From: Chlorobiota bacterium
GTDB lineage: Bacteria > Bacteroidota > Bacteroidia > Bacteroidales > B39-G9
NCBI GenBank assembly: GCA_030632095.1
Contig: DAOVJU010000015.1
Span: 1 to 15,120, forward strand
Length of the DNA: 15,120 bases
Direction of reading: 5' to 3'
Part shown: piece after piece, positions 7,411-14,761 of the stretch
Position numbering within the stretch: the first letter of the stretch is position 1
Layout: each line of letters begins with the position of its first letter
The notes under the pieces: generated by a model
The model's input: the letters and a program-made list of their open reading frames with translations, nothing else
The model's database searches: none
What the model was told of the DNA's origin: nothing
Made by a program: the position numbers and the translations under genes

Positions 7411-7641
7411 TTAAACATATTTTGCATTAATTTTATCGTATTCTGAATGTGTTCCAATAAATCGGATATATACTTTTTTTGAAGCAAATATTATTATACA
7501 TATAATTCTATAATGATTTCCCTTAATGCTAAATACATATCTGTTATTACCAATATAATCACTTGTTTTAAAATCTTTTTTTAAATCTAAAAGATTATTC
7601 CAATTTGCTTTTTTTACCCTGTAGTACCAAACCTCTGACAA
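7411..7641 (-). CDS. HigB-type toxin, probably N-terminally truncated
   Basis: A 76-residue ORF that only starts with TTG; an in-frame TGA at 7647-7645 lies one codon upstream, so it cannot extend further. The family core is clear: VWYYRVKKANWNN, YIGNNRYVFSIKGNHYRII and the C-terminal IRFIGTHSEYDKINA, as in HigB/RelE-superfamily mRNA interferases that cleave ribosome-associated mRNA. Known relatives are about 95-100 residues and carry a helix of about 25 residues before the VWYY segment; this is missing. Either the toxin is decayed, with the TGA and a lost start, or it is a short variant. A different frame has an ATG at 7648 but does not encode the toxin. It directly precedes the antitoxin gene, the usual toxin-first order of higBA. 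Confidence 0.7.
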   Translation of the reverse strand: MSEVWYYRVKKANWNNLLDLKKDFKTSDYIGNNRYVFSIKGNHYRIICIIIFASKKVYIRFIGTHSEYDKINAKYV

Positions 7642-7656
7642 AAATCATATTGTTTC

Positions 7657-7689
7657 TTGAAAATCAAATGAATTAATAGCTTAATTTTG
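7657..7689 (+). promoter_or_regulatory. Candidate promoter for the mutase operon
   Basis: TAATTTTG at 7682-7689 fits the Bacteroidota -7 consensus TAnnTTTG exactly. A TTG at 7657-7659 precedes it by 22 bp, slightly wider than the usual spacing to a -33 element. It would leave a leader of roughly 135 bases before mutA. The region also serves as the upstream flank of the divergent toxin gene. Confidence 0.3.
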
Positions 7690-7832
7690 CAAACTGTATT
7701 GTAAATGAAAAGTGATCTGTAATCTTTGATTTGAACTGAAGCGCACCTGAGTGATATATACCAAACTCTGAAGCAAATTCAAAAATTACGATTCATTATT
7801 CACAGATTTAACAGATAATAATTTGAATAAAT

Positions 7833-9701
7833 ATGACAGAAAACGAAACAAAATCCGGACTTTTTAATGAATTCCTTCCTGTTTCTAAACAGCAATGGGA
7901 AGAAAAAATTGAAAAAGACCTTAAAGGAGCCAATAGGGATAAAAAATTGGTTTGGAGGCCTATTGAAGGTTTTAATGTTGAGCCTTATTATCGTTCTGAA
8001 GATTTAGATGATAAGAAATATTTGGATACACATCCGGGAGAATTTCCTTTTACACGTGGAAATAAAGTAAAGGATAACGATTGGCTGATCAGGCAGGATA
8101 TTGTTGTTGATGATATTAAAAAAGCCAATAATAAAGCGCTTGAAGTTTTAATGAAAGGCGTGAATTCACTCGGATTCATATTTGAAAACGATGAAAAAAT
8201 ATCTCAGGAAGATTTCAACGCATTATTTGAAAACATTTGGGCAAATAGTGTTGAAGTGAATTTTATTTCCGGGTATTCATCTACAAAATATGTCCGGTTT
8301 TTAGAGGAATTAACCCGAAAAAGGAACCGCAATCCTGAAGATATTAAAGGGTCAATTGATTTTGATCCGTTTATTCATCTCACTTTACATGGTAATTTTC
8401 CTGTTACCGAAGAAAAATCATTTGAATTGTTACGCGAGTTTGTAGAAGATTCTAAATGCTTACCAAATTTCAGGATATTATCAGTAAACGGGCAGTATTT
8501 TAACAATGCAGGAGCAACAATTGTACAGGAATTAGCTTTTAGCCTGGCTATGGGGAATGAATATTTGTCAAAAACCACAGATAAAGCAATTACAATTGAT
8601 GAAATTGCTACAAGGATTCAATTCATATTTGGAGCAGGATCAAATTATTTTATGGAAATTGCCAAATTACGTGCAGCAAGGATATTGTGGGCTAATATTG
8701 TTAAAGCATACAATCCTTCAAACGATAGTATCACACAAATGCATATTCATACAACAACATCTGACTGGAATAAAACAATTTACGATCCTTATGTTAATAT
8801 GCTTCGTACAACAACAGAAGCAATGTCATCGGTAATTGGGGGTACAGATTCATTAACTGTTAAATCATTTGATTCAGCCTATAAAAAACCGGATGAGTTT
8901 TCTGATCGAATTGCCAGGAACCAGCAGCTTCTGTTAAAGGAAGAATCTTACCTGGGAAAAATAGTAGACCCGGCTGCAGGTTCTTATTACATTGAAAACC
9001 TTACCAATTCAATTGCTGAACATGCATGGAAACTTTTCATTGAAATAGAGGGGCAGAGAGGATACATTGAAGCATTGAAAAAAGGATTTATTCAGAATTT
9101 GATTGAAGAAAGTGCCAATCAAAGAAATATGAATATAGCTATGCGCAAAGAAGTTCTTTTAGGTACTAATCAGTATCCGGATTTTAAGGAAAAAGCAAAA
9201 ACCAGAATAGGAAAAAGCGCTGATAACTATGTTGAAGCTAAAGAAATTTTAGCAAAACCAATTAAGCTATACAGAGGGGCAGAAGCATTTGAAGAATTAC
9301 GGTTGAAAACCGAAAAATCATCAAAAACACCTAAAGTATTTCTTTTTACTTATGGAAATCTTGCAATGCGTAAAGCAAGGGCAACTTTTGCAATGAATTT
9401 TTTTGCTTGTGCAGGATTTGAGGTAATTGACAACTTCGGGTTTAAAACCATAGAGGAGGGGATTCGGGTTGCGAAAGAGGCCAGCGCTAATATAGTTGTA
9501 ATATGTAGTTCAGATGATGAATACGCTGAAATAGCGCCAGAAATTTACAACAATGTTAAAGATGATGCAATTGTAGTAGTTGCCGGTTATCCCAAAAATA
9601 TAATTGATGATTTAAAAGTAAAAGGAATTGAGCATTTTATTCATGTAAAATCAAATTTATTAAGTGAATTGAGCAAGTTTCAAAGACTTTTAGACTTATA
9701 G
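7833..9701 (+). CDS. mutA: Methylmalonyl-CoA mutase small (beta) subunit
   Basis: A 622-residue partner of MutB in the adenosylcobalamin-dependent conversion between (R)-methylmalonyl-CoA and succinyl-CoA. It keeps the TIM-barrel part, with LPVSKQQWEEKIEKDLKGA and KLVWRPIEGFNVEPYY at the start and IVDPAAGSYYIENLT in the barrel. The C-terminal domain (about 498-622) has the B12-domain fold but lacks the DxHxxG cobalamin motif (TYGNLAMRKARATFAMNF instead). This is normal for the non-catalytic subunit, which supports the heterodimer. The last codons, LLDL then TAG, lie inside the TTAGAC repeat array at 9690-9724, so the present C-terminus may have been set by insertion of that repeat. MutB follows after the four-helix-bundle gene, 524 bp away. 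The start ATG at 7833 fits the family. Confidence 0.95.
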   Translation: MTENETKSGLFNEFLPVSKQQWEEKIEKDLKGANRDKKLVWRPIEGFNVEPYYRSEDLDDKKYLDTHPGEFPFTRGNKVKDNDWLIRQDIVVDDIKKANNKALEVLMKGVNSLGFIFENDEKISQEDFNALFENIWANSVEVNFISGYSSTKYVRFLEELTRKRNRNPEDIKGSIDFDPFIHLTLHGNFPVTEEKSFELLREFVEDSKCLPNFRILSVNGQYFNNAGATIVQELAFSLAMGNEYLSKTTDKAITIDEIATRIQFIFGAGSNYFMEIAKLRAARILWANIVKAYNPSNDSITQMHIHTTTSDWNKTIYDPYVNMLRTTTEAMSSVIGGTDSLTVKSFDSAYKKPDEFSDRIARNQQLLLKEESYLGKIVDPAAGSYYIENLTNSIAEHAWKLFIEIEGQRGYIEALKKGFIQNLIEESANQRNMNIAMRKEVLLGTNQYPDFKEKAKTRIGKSADNYVEAKEILAKPIKLYRGAEAFEELRLKTEKSSKTPKVFLFTYGNLAMRKARATFAMNFFACAGFEVIDNFGFKTIEEGIRVAKEASANIVVICSSDDEYAEIAPEIYNNVKDDAIVVVAGYPKNIIDDLKVKGIEHFIHVKSNLLSELSKFQRLLDL

Positions 9702-9724
9702 ATATTAGACTAACAGACATTAGA
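9690..9724. repeat. Left arm of the repeat bracketing the four-helix-bundle gene
   Basis: TTAGAC occurs at 9690, 9705 and 9720, an exact 15-bp period. The 35-bp stretch is an inverted copy of 10173-10207 (30 of 35 positions). It includes the last codons and TAG stop (9699-9701) of mutA. Confidence 0.75.
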
Positions 9725-9767
9725 CAGGAAAATAAATTTTTGATAACATTTAATAAAGAATAAAAAA

Positions 9768-10121
9768 ATGAAACATAATTTTAGAGAATTAAAAATCTGG
9801 CAGAAATCAAAGGAATTGGTGAAAATTGTTTATAAGGTTACTGGAAATTTGCCCGAAGAGGTAAAGTTCGGATTAACAACTCAAATTAGAAGATCTTCAA
9901 TTTCAATTCCTTCAAATATTGCAGAAGGATCAGGAAGAACAACAATAAAAGAATTCAGCCATTTTTTGGATATTGCAAAATCTTCTTCTTATGAGCTTGA
10001 AACTCAATTAATAATATCAAATGATTTGCAGTTTATTACAGAAAATGAATTAAATGAGGGGATAGATTTATTGCATGAGTTACAAAAAATGATCTATAGT
10101 TTTCAGAATCAATTAATTTAA
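9768..10121 (+). CDS. Four-helix-bundle protein (S23 / 23S rRNA intervening-sequence protein family)
   Basis: A 117-residue protein with the full family pattern. The N-terminal helix is FRELKIWQKSKELVKIVYKV, the central signature is QIRRSSISIPSNIAEGSGR (about 44-62), and two C-terminal helices follow, around FSHFLDIAKSSSYELETQLI and LLHELQKMIYSFQNQL. The length is typical (about 115-125). Members form helical-bundle oligomers. They are found in 23S rRNA intervening sequences and, as Avd, with diversity-generating retroelements, but their biochemical role is poorly known. There is no reverse transcriptase or variable repeat here. The gene has no link to methylmalonyl-CoA chemistry, so its place between mutA and mutB points to insertion. 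It is in the operon's direction and probably co-transcribed. The stop codon is followed at once by another copy of the flanking repeat. Confidence 0.92.
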   Translation: MKHNFRELKIWQKSKELVKIVYKVTGNLPEEVKFGLTTQIRRSSISIPSNIAEGSGRTTIKEFSHFLDIAKSSSYELETQLIISNDLQFITENELNEGIDLLHELQKMIYSFQNQLI

Positions 10122-10147
10122 TAGATATGAGACAAATAGACATTAGA
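10122..10147. repeat. Internal direct copy of the repeat after the four-helix-bundle stop codon
   Basis: This stretch begins right after the TAA stop. It repeats 9699-9724 in the same orientation at 22 of 26 positions by my count. It is also an inverted complement (about 23 of 26) of 10173-10198, so 10122-10198 can fold as a stem of about 26 bp with a 25-base loop. Confidence 0.7.
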
Positions 10148-10172
10148 AACATAGAAGGGCTAATAGAAACAA

Positions 10173-10207
10173 TCTAATGTCTTATTGTCTAATATCTAGA
10201 TGTCTAA
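10173..10207. repeat. Right arm of the repeat bracketing the four-helix-bundle gene
   Basis: This is the inverted copy of 9690-9724. GTCTAA lies at 10187 and 10202 (15 bp apart), and a one-base variant, ATCTAA, at 10172 continues the period. It ends 18 bp before the mutB start codon, so a stem formed by this arm could affect mutB translation. Confidence 0.75.
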
Positions 10208-10225
10208 TTATCTAAAATCTAAAAA

Positions 10226-12379
10226 ATGATGAGGCCAAAATTTCAAAATACAGACTTTAAAACTCAGAAAAAAGATCAGATAAGAGGTAAAGAGTGGGAA
10301 AAGAAATATGATATAGCCAAAGACTGGATGACCCCTGAGCAAATTCCGGTAAAACCTGTTTATTCCAGGGATGACCTGGAAAATATGGAACACTTAAATT
10401 ATGCAGCAGGGTTGCCACCCTTTTTAAGAGGTCCATATTCTTCAATGTATGTAATCAGGCCATGGACAATACGGCAATATGCAGGATTCTCAACTGCTGA
10501 AGAATCAAATGCATTTTATCGCAGAAATTTAGCTGCCGGACAAAAAGGCCTTTCCGTTGCTTTTGACCTTGCAACACACCGGGGATACGATTCTGATCAT
10601 GAAAGAGTTGTTGGAGACGTTGGTAAAGCCGGTGTTGCTATTGATTCAATTCTGGATATGAAAATCCTTTTCGACCAGATCCCTTTGGATAAAATGTCGG
10701 TTTCAATGACCATGAACGGAGCCGTTCTTCCGGTTCTGGCATTTTATATAGTTTCCGGGCTGGAGCAAGGTGTTTCTTTAGACCAGTTAAACGGGACAAT
10801 ACAAAACGATATCCTTAAGGAATTTATGGTGAGGAATACATATATCTATCCTCCTGAATTTTCAATGAAGATCATTGCTGATATTTTTGAATATACTTCC
10901 AAGAATATGCCCAGGTTCAATTCAATAAGTATTTCAGGATATCACATGCAGGAAGCCGGAGCAACTGCTGATATTGAACTGGCTTATACTTTAGCTGATG
11001 GATTAGAATATTTAAGGGCAGGAACAAATGCCGGTATGGATATCGATTCATTTGCTCCCAGGTTATCATTCTTCTGGGCTGTTGGAATGAATCATTTCAT
11101 GGAAATTGCTAAAATGAGGGCAGCAAGAATGTTGTGGGCTAAAATTGTGAAACAATTCAACCCCAAAAATCAAAAATCAATGGCTCTTCGCACACATTGC
11201 CAAACATCAGGTTGGTCATTAACAGAACAAGATCCGTTTAACAATATAGCCAGGACTTGTGTTGAAGCAATGGGTGCAGTACTTGGCCATACACAATCGT
11301 TACATACTAATGCATTGGATGAAGCCATTGCCTTGCCAACAGATTTTTCTGCGCGAATTGCAAGAAATACACAGATTTATATCCAGGAAGAAACACAGGT
11401 TTGCAAAAGTGTTGATCCCTGGGCAGGATCGTATTATGTTGAATCTTTAACTCACGAAATAGCAGAAAAGGCATGGGCTTTAATACAGGAAATTGAAGAA
11501 CTTGGCGGAATGGCAAAAGCTATAGAAACCGGGGTCCCAAAAATGAGAATTGAAGAAGCTGCAGCCAGAAAACAAGCCAGGATTGACTCGGGAAAAGATA
11601 CAATTGTAGGTACCAATAAGTATAGATTAGAGAAAGAAGATCCGATAGATATTCTTGAAGTGGATAATACGGCCGTAAGGGAAGCTCAACTCAAACGTCT
11701 TGCAAAACTAAAAGCTGAAAGAAATAATGACGAAGTTGAAAAGGCGCTTAATGACATAACTCAAGCGGTTAAAACAGGAAAAGGAAATTTATTGGAACTG
11801 GCTATTGAAGCTGCGAAAAAAAGAGCTACATTAGGGGAAATTTCTGATGCCTGCGAAAAGGTTGCAGGCAGGTACAAGGCAGTAATTAGATCAATTTCAG
11901 GGGTATATTCATCAGAATCTATGGAAGATACAGAATATAAAAAGGCAAAAAAATTATCAGAGAAATTTGCAAAACTTGAGGGTCGCCAGCCAAGAATCAT
12001 GATTGCTAAAATGGGGCAAGACGGCCATGATCGTGGTGCAAAAGTAGTTGCAACAGGCTATGCTGACATAGGATTTGATGTGGATATAGGGCCTTTGTTC
12101 CAAACTCCTGCTGAAGCAGCTAAGCAAGCTGTTGAAAACGATGTTCATGTACTCGGTGTATCGAGTTTAGCAGCAGGCCATAAAACCCTTGTTCCGCAAG
12201 TAATTAATGAATTGAAAATACTAGGGCGTGAAGATATAATGGTAATTGCCGGGGGTGTCATTCCTCACCAGGATTATGAATTTTTGTATAATGCAGGCGT
12301 TGTGGGTATTTTTGGGCCGGGAACTTCAGTATCAGTAGCAGCCACTAAAATATTGGAAATTCTTATTGAAAGTATTTAA
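10226..12379 (+). CDS. mutB: Methylmalonyl-CoA mutase large (alpha, catalytic) subunit
   Basis: A 717-residue catalytic subunit, the usual length. The residues known from the Propionibacterium enzyme are present at a constant offset. They include the CoA-contact run TIRQYAGFS with Tyr85 (Tyr89 there), Arg203 in VRNTYIYPPEF (Arg207), and His240 in SGYHMQEAGA (His244). The C-terminal B12 domain (from about 589) carries KMGQDGHDRG, with Lys595, Asp599 and the cobalt-ligating His601. The reaction interconverts methylmalonyl-CoA and succinyl-CoA in the cytoplasm. Two adjacent ATGs (10226, 10229) are possible starts. The gene follows the four-helix-bundle cassette rather than mutA directly. No MeaB/ArgK-type chaperone or epimerase gene is seen downstream in this window. 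Confidence 0.97.
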   Translation: MMRPKFQNTDFKTQKKDQIRGKEWEKKYDIAKDWMTPEQIPVKPVYSRDDLENMEHLNYAAGLPPFLRGPYSSMYVIRPWTIRQYAGFSTAEESNAFYRRNLAAGQKGLSVAFDLATHRGYDSDHERVVGDVGKAGVAIDSILDMKILFDQIPLDKMSVSMTMNGAVLPVLAFYIVSGLEQGVSLDQLNGTIQNDILKEFMVRNTYIYPPEFSMKIIADIFEYTSKNMPRFNSISISGYHMQEAGATADIELAYTLADGLEYLRAGTNAGMDIDSFAPRLSFFWAVGMNHFMEIAKMRAARMLWAKIVKQFNPKNQKSMALRTHCQTSGWSLTEQDPFNNIARTCVEAMGAVLGHTQSLHTNALDEAIALPTDFSARIARNTQIYIQEETQVCKSVDPWAGSYYVESLTHEIAEKAWALIQEIEELGGMAKAIETGVPKMRIEEAAARKQARIDSGKDTIVGTNKYRLEKEDPIDILEVDNTAVREAQLKRLAKLKAERNNDEVEKALNDITQAVKTGKGNLLELAIEAAKKRATLGEISDACEKVAGRYKAVIRSISGVYSSESMEDTEYKKAKKLSEKFAKLEGRQPRIMIAKMGQDGHDRGAKVVATGYADIGFDVDIGPLFQTPAEAAKQAVENDVHVLGVSSLAAGHKTLVPQVINELKILGREDIMVIAGGVIPHQDYEFLYNAGVVGIFGPGTSVSVAATKILEILIESI

Positions 12380-12432
12380 CCATCTAACTTTTTCAAAGTT
12401 TTGAATTTTGGAAAAGCTAAATAAATAAACAG

Positions 12433-12948
12433 ATGAGAAAACTATTTTTTACATTTTTGTTTGGAGTTTTGGTTCTTACATTATTTAGTCAGGAAAAAAA
12501 CCAGGTAATCATGGACACTTCAATAAACCAGGAGATTCTGTTTGGTTACTGCGACCGTGAAGCTTTTAGTAACGATCTTTTCAAAGAATGGTTTAATATC
12601 GAATACGAATCATATGAGATAGATTCTGTATCATTATCTACAGTAGATTTTGAAAATAATCTGCAACCCGAAATTACAATTATTATGGGAACATGGTGTT
12701 CGGACAGCAGGAGAGAAGTACCACGATTTTATAAGATTTTGAATAAATTGGGATATGATCAGGATAATTTAACACTGATTAATGTTAACAGGCAAAAGGA
12801 AGCCGGTGAAATATCCTTAGATCATTTGAATATAAAGCTTGTTCCCACGATAATAGTATATGAAAATGGAGCTGAAAAAGGCCGGATTATTGAGTCTCCA
12901 ATTAATTCCCTGGAAAAGGATTTTGCAGAAATATTAATAAAGAAATAA
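12433..12948 (+). CDS. Exported thioredoxin-like protein with a CxxS site
   Basis: A 171-residue protein with a signal peptide (MRKLFFTFLFGVLVLTLFSQ), so likely periplasmic. The thioredoxin fold is shown by the strand ITIIMGTWCSDSRREVPRF with the active site at 89-92, a partner strand LTLINVNRQKE, and the cis-proline loop KLVPTIIVYENG. The active site is Cys-Ser-Asp-Ser. The second, resolving Cys is replaced by Ser92, so it cannot form the usual intramolecular disulfide and may act as a monothiol isomerase or a binding protein. The site lies unusually late because about 60 residues sit between the signal peptide and the fold. It follows mutB by 53 bp on the same strand; a functional link is not evident. 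Confidence 0.82.
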   Translation: MRKLFFTFLFGVLVLTLFSQEKNQVIMDTSINQEILFGYCDREAFSNDLFKEWFNIEYESYEIDSVSLSTVDFENNLQPEITIIMGTWCSDSRREVPRFYKILNKLGYDQDNLTLINVNRQKEAGEISLDHLNIKLVPTIIVYENGAEKGRIIESPINSLEKDFAEILIKK

Positions 12949-12967
12949 CAAATAAAAATATTACATC

Positions 12968-13411
12968 ATGAATCAAACACAACAACAAACAACAGCAGGC
13001 CAAACATTTGGAATAGTTGGCCTTATATTAGGGTTAATTGCATTACTATTATCATTTATTCCATGCATAGGAATGTTTGCCTTAATTCCCGGTGTAATGG
13101 CTATTATATTTAGTATTTTAAGCCTTAACCAGGCAAACCAGGGAAATGGTAATAAAGGCTTACCAATTGCAGCATTGGTTGTTTCTGTAATGGCTACACT
13201 TATAGCTTCAATCTGGTTAATGTTTTTTACGGAATTTAAGCATAAACACCAGGATAAGTTAGATTTTATTGAGCATTTCAGTGATGAGTTAGATGAGAAA
13301 ATCGAAGATATGAATATTGATTCGATTATTGAAGATGAAATTAAGGATATAAAGATCAATATTGAAATTGTTGATGACGATGGTGATACAATAAGAATAA
13401 AGACAAAATAG
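12968..13411 (+). CDS. DUF4190-like small membrane protein with an acidic tail
   Basis: A 147-residue protein. A Gln-rich start (MNQTQQQTTAGQTFGIVGLI) leads into two or three closely spaced hydrophobic segments over about residues 13-90. The pattern is GIVGLILGLIALLLSFIPCI, then PGVMAIIFSILSLNQA, a short Gly/Asn loop, and LPIAALVVSVMATLIASIWL, as in DUF4190 proteins. The last ~55 residues are strongly acidic (DELDEKIEDMNIDSIIEDE) and probably cytoplasmic or a helical tail. No enzymatic motif is present. It starts 19 bp after the thioredoxin-like gene, suggesting a shared transcript. The function is unknown. Confidence 0.65.
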   Translation: MNQTQQQTTAGQTFGIVGLILGLIALLLSFIPCIGMFALIPGVMAIIFSILSLNQANQGNGNKGLPIAALVVSVMATLIASIWLMFFTEFKHKHQDKLDFIEHFSDELDEKIEDMNIDSIIEDEIKDIKINIEIVDDDGDTIRIKTK

Positions 13412-13460
13412 TAATCTGGCTAATGAAATATGAAAAACTTCAATCGAAACCATATTTAGT

Positions 13461-13694
13461 GCCTGTCTACAAACTAAGCATTTAGAATTTATAAAAAATC
13501 ACAAATTACAAGCACCAAAATACAAATAAATTTCAGCACTTCTGCAGAGTAGCTTTTGCGCTCGTTGAATGACTGAAATCTCAATATTAAAAGCTGTTTT
13601 CAACATTTGATCATTGAAATTTCGAATTTATTTGTTATTTGATTTTTGTTATTTGGTGCTTTAATTCAAAAATTGTTTGATTTTATGGACAGAC
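13461..13694. repeat. Long imperfect inverted-repeat element in the intergenic region
   Basis: The best inner arms are AGCACCAAA (13511-13519) with TTTGGTGCT (13652-13660), and ACAAATAAATT (13522-13532) with AATTTATTTGT (13625-13635). The right arm has extra bases. A weaker outer pair (7 of 10) joins 13461-13470 and 13685-13694, and the latter includes the first codons of the next gene. The element fills nearly the whole gap between two plus-strand genes and contains no ORF. It resembles dispersed non-coding inverted-repeat elements; copy number cannot be judged from this window. Confidence 0.55.
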
Positions 13695-14098
13695 TCTATT
13701 TAATAGTTAATTTTTCATTTATACTTATCTTCAGTCTTATATTTGCATACCCTGCTATTTTCTCACACGAAAACGATAATTATCCAATAGATTGTGTCCA
13801 TAAAAAAATTACAGGCTTTACATGCGAAACATGTGGCATCTCGCATAGTTTTAGTGCTATTACCAGGGGGAAATTGAAGGAGGCAAATGCTTTAAACAGA
13901 AACGGAATTTTACTTTTTATATTTTTTGGATTACAGTTGTTAATGCGGGCGCTTACAACATTTTTATTACTAAAGGGTAATTTTCGCATTAATAAAATAT
14001 TGCGGTTTGATCTGGTTATTCTTTTTATTTCTTTTATGATTTGTTACAGGTATTTAATAATGTATTGGTATTCAGTTTTTATAAATTTAAAGATATGA
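13685..14098 (+). CDS. DUF2752-family membrane protein
   Basis: A 137-residue protein from the ATG at 13685; an upstream TTG at 13646 in frame is less likely. A first transmembrane helix lies at about 5-26. The DUF2752 motif follows: Cys37, then TGFTCETCGISHSFSAITRG with Cys47 and Cys50 (CxxCG). One long or two further hydrophobic segments complete the protein. In this family the paired cysteines are conserved, but no function is established. The start codon lies inside or at the edge of the inverted-repeat element upstream. The stop overlaps the next gene's start as ATGA (14095-14098), so translation of the two is probably coupled. Confidence 0.75.
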   Translation: MDRLYLIVNFSFILIFSLIFAYPAIFSHENDNYPIDCVHKKITGFTCETCGISHSFSAITRGKLKEANALNRNGILLFIFFGLQLLMRALTTFLLLKGNFRINKILRFDLVILFISFMICYRYLIMYWYSVFINLKI

Positions 14099-14562
14099 GG
14101 TTAATTAGTTTGTTTTTATTAATAATGTTCATTTTCAGCAGTTGTAAGCCCAGGTTTGAAGAAAAGATAGTTGCTGCTTATAAAAGCGGTAAACCAATGA
14201 AAAAGGAAATTTACATCAAGAGGGGAAAAACCAAAGAATTAATTAAGGAAATACAATATTACCCTGATGGAAAGATAAAGCAGGAGGGAGAATATGTGAA
14301 TGGTAAAAAACACGGTAAATGGGTACATTGGTATGAGAATGGATTAATCTGGAGTGAAGGATTTTTTAAAAATGGCTTAAGGGAAGACAAATCTGTTGTA
14401 TATTATAATAATGGAAAGAAGAAATATGACGGATATTATAAATCAGGAAAACCGGATGGAGAATGGAATTTTTATAATGAAAATAAAGAATTACAAAAAA
14501 CAGTTATTTATAAAGACGGAAAAATTATTAAACAGGAAAACTTAAATGTACCATATATTTAA
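14095..14562 (+). CDS. Small YwqK/MORN_2-type repeat lipoprotein
   Basis: A 155-residue protein. The signal MRLISLFLLIMFIFSSC gives a lipobox-like end with Cys17, so it is probably anchored in the outer membrane. From about residue 60 there are three full 24-residue YwqK/MORN_2 units plus partial ones on each side, beginning EGEYVNGKKHGKWVHWYENG, EGFFKNGLREDKSVVYYNNG and DGYYKSGKPDGEWNFYNENK. They have the same consensus as the large protein at 5120-6832. The start was chosen for the ATGA overlap with the DUF2752 gene and because the signal peptide begins there. A functional tie to DUF2752 is suggested by the overlap only. The 'antitoxin' label often given to this repeat is not supported for an exported protein. 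Confidence 0.82.
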   Translation: MRLISLFLLIMFIFSSCKPRFEEKIVAAYKSGKPMKKEIYIKRGKTKELIKEIQYYPDGKIKQEGEYVNGKKHGKWVHWYENGLIWSEGFFKNGLREDKSVVYYNNGKKKYDGYYKSGKPDGEWNFYNENKELQKTVIYKDGKIIKQENLNVPYI

Positions 14563-14658
14563 CTCATATTCTATGTTAAAATCCGGGTACTTCAAATTAT
14601 TGCCAGATGTAGTATTATAACAAAAGATTACCGGTATAAGAAACAATTAACCCAGAAA

Positions 14659-14688
14659 ATTACTCCTTGCAGTCATGAGAAAAGTTCA
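14659..14688 (+). repeat. Copy 2 of a 30-bp dispersed repeat
   Basis: This matches 6881-6910 at 25 of 30 positions in the same orientation. It lies between the small YwqK gene and the cyclophilin remnant, close to where the remnant's upstream sequence stops being recognisable. Confidence 0.45.
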
Positions 14689-14761
14689 CGAATTTTCTAC
14701 GATTAAGTAATAACCCGAGTTCGATATAAAATTAAATTTACAGAAACCAAAGAGAGGGTGA

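Larger units (their letters stand above)
9690..10207. mobile_element. Candidate mobile cassette: inverted repeats around a four-helix-bundle gene
   Basis: A segment of about 518 bp that separates mutA from mutB. It consists of a 35-bp inverted-repeat arm at each end, a single ORF for an S23/IVP-type four-helix-bundle protein, and an extra direct repeat copy after the ORF. Genes of this protein family are known from intervening sequences inserted in 23S rRNA genes, where complementary ends form a stem. The layout here is similar but sits in a metabolic operon. No transposase is present and no target-site duplication could be identified. Mobility is inferred from the repeat architecture and from the separation of two genes normally close together. 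Confidence 0.5.

Noticed and set aside
7410..7487. HigA start at 7487
   Set aside because: It would add 26 residues overlapping the toxin's 3' end in another frame; the ATG at 7409 follows the toxin stop and fits the family.
9192..9701. MutA B12-binding domain damaged by loss of DxHxxG
   Set aside because: Lack of the motif is normal for the small subunit; MutB carries the intact motif.
9768..10121. Avd accessory protein of a diversity-generating retroelement
   Set aside because: Same fold family, but there is no reverse transcriptase, template repeat or variable target in the window.
12380..12432. Terminator after mutB
   Set aside because: The region has only a poorly paired CTTTTTCAAAG / TTTTGGAAAAG arrangement without a T-run, too weak to call.
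14041..14094. Longer start for the small YwqK protein
   Set aside because: The signal peptide begins at 14095 and the ATGA overlap with the DUF2752 stop explains initiation there.
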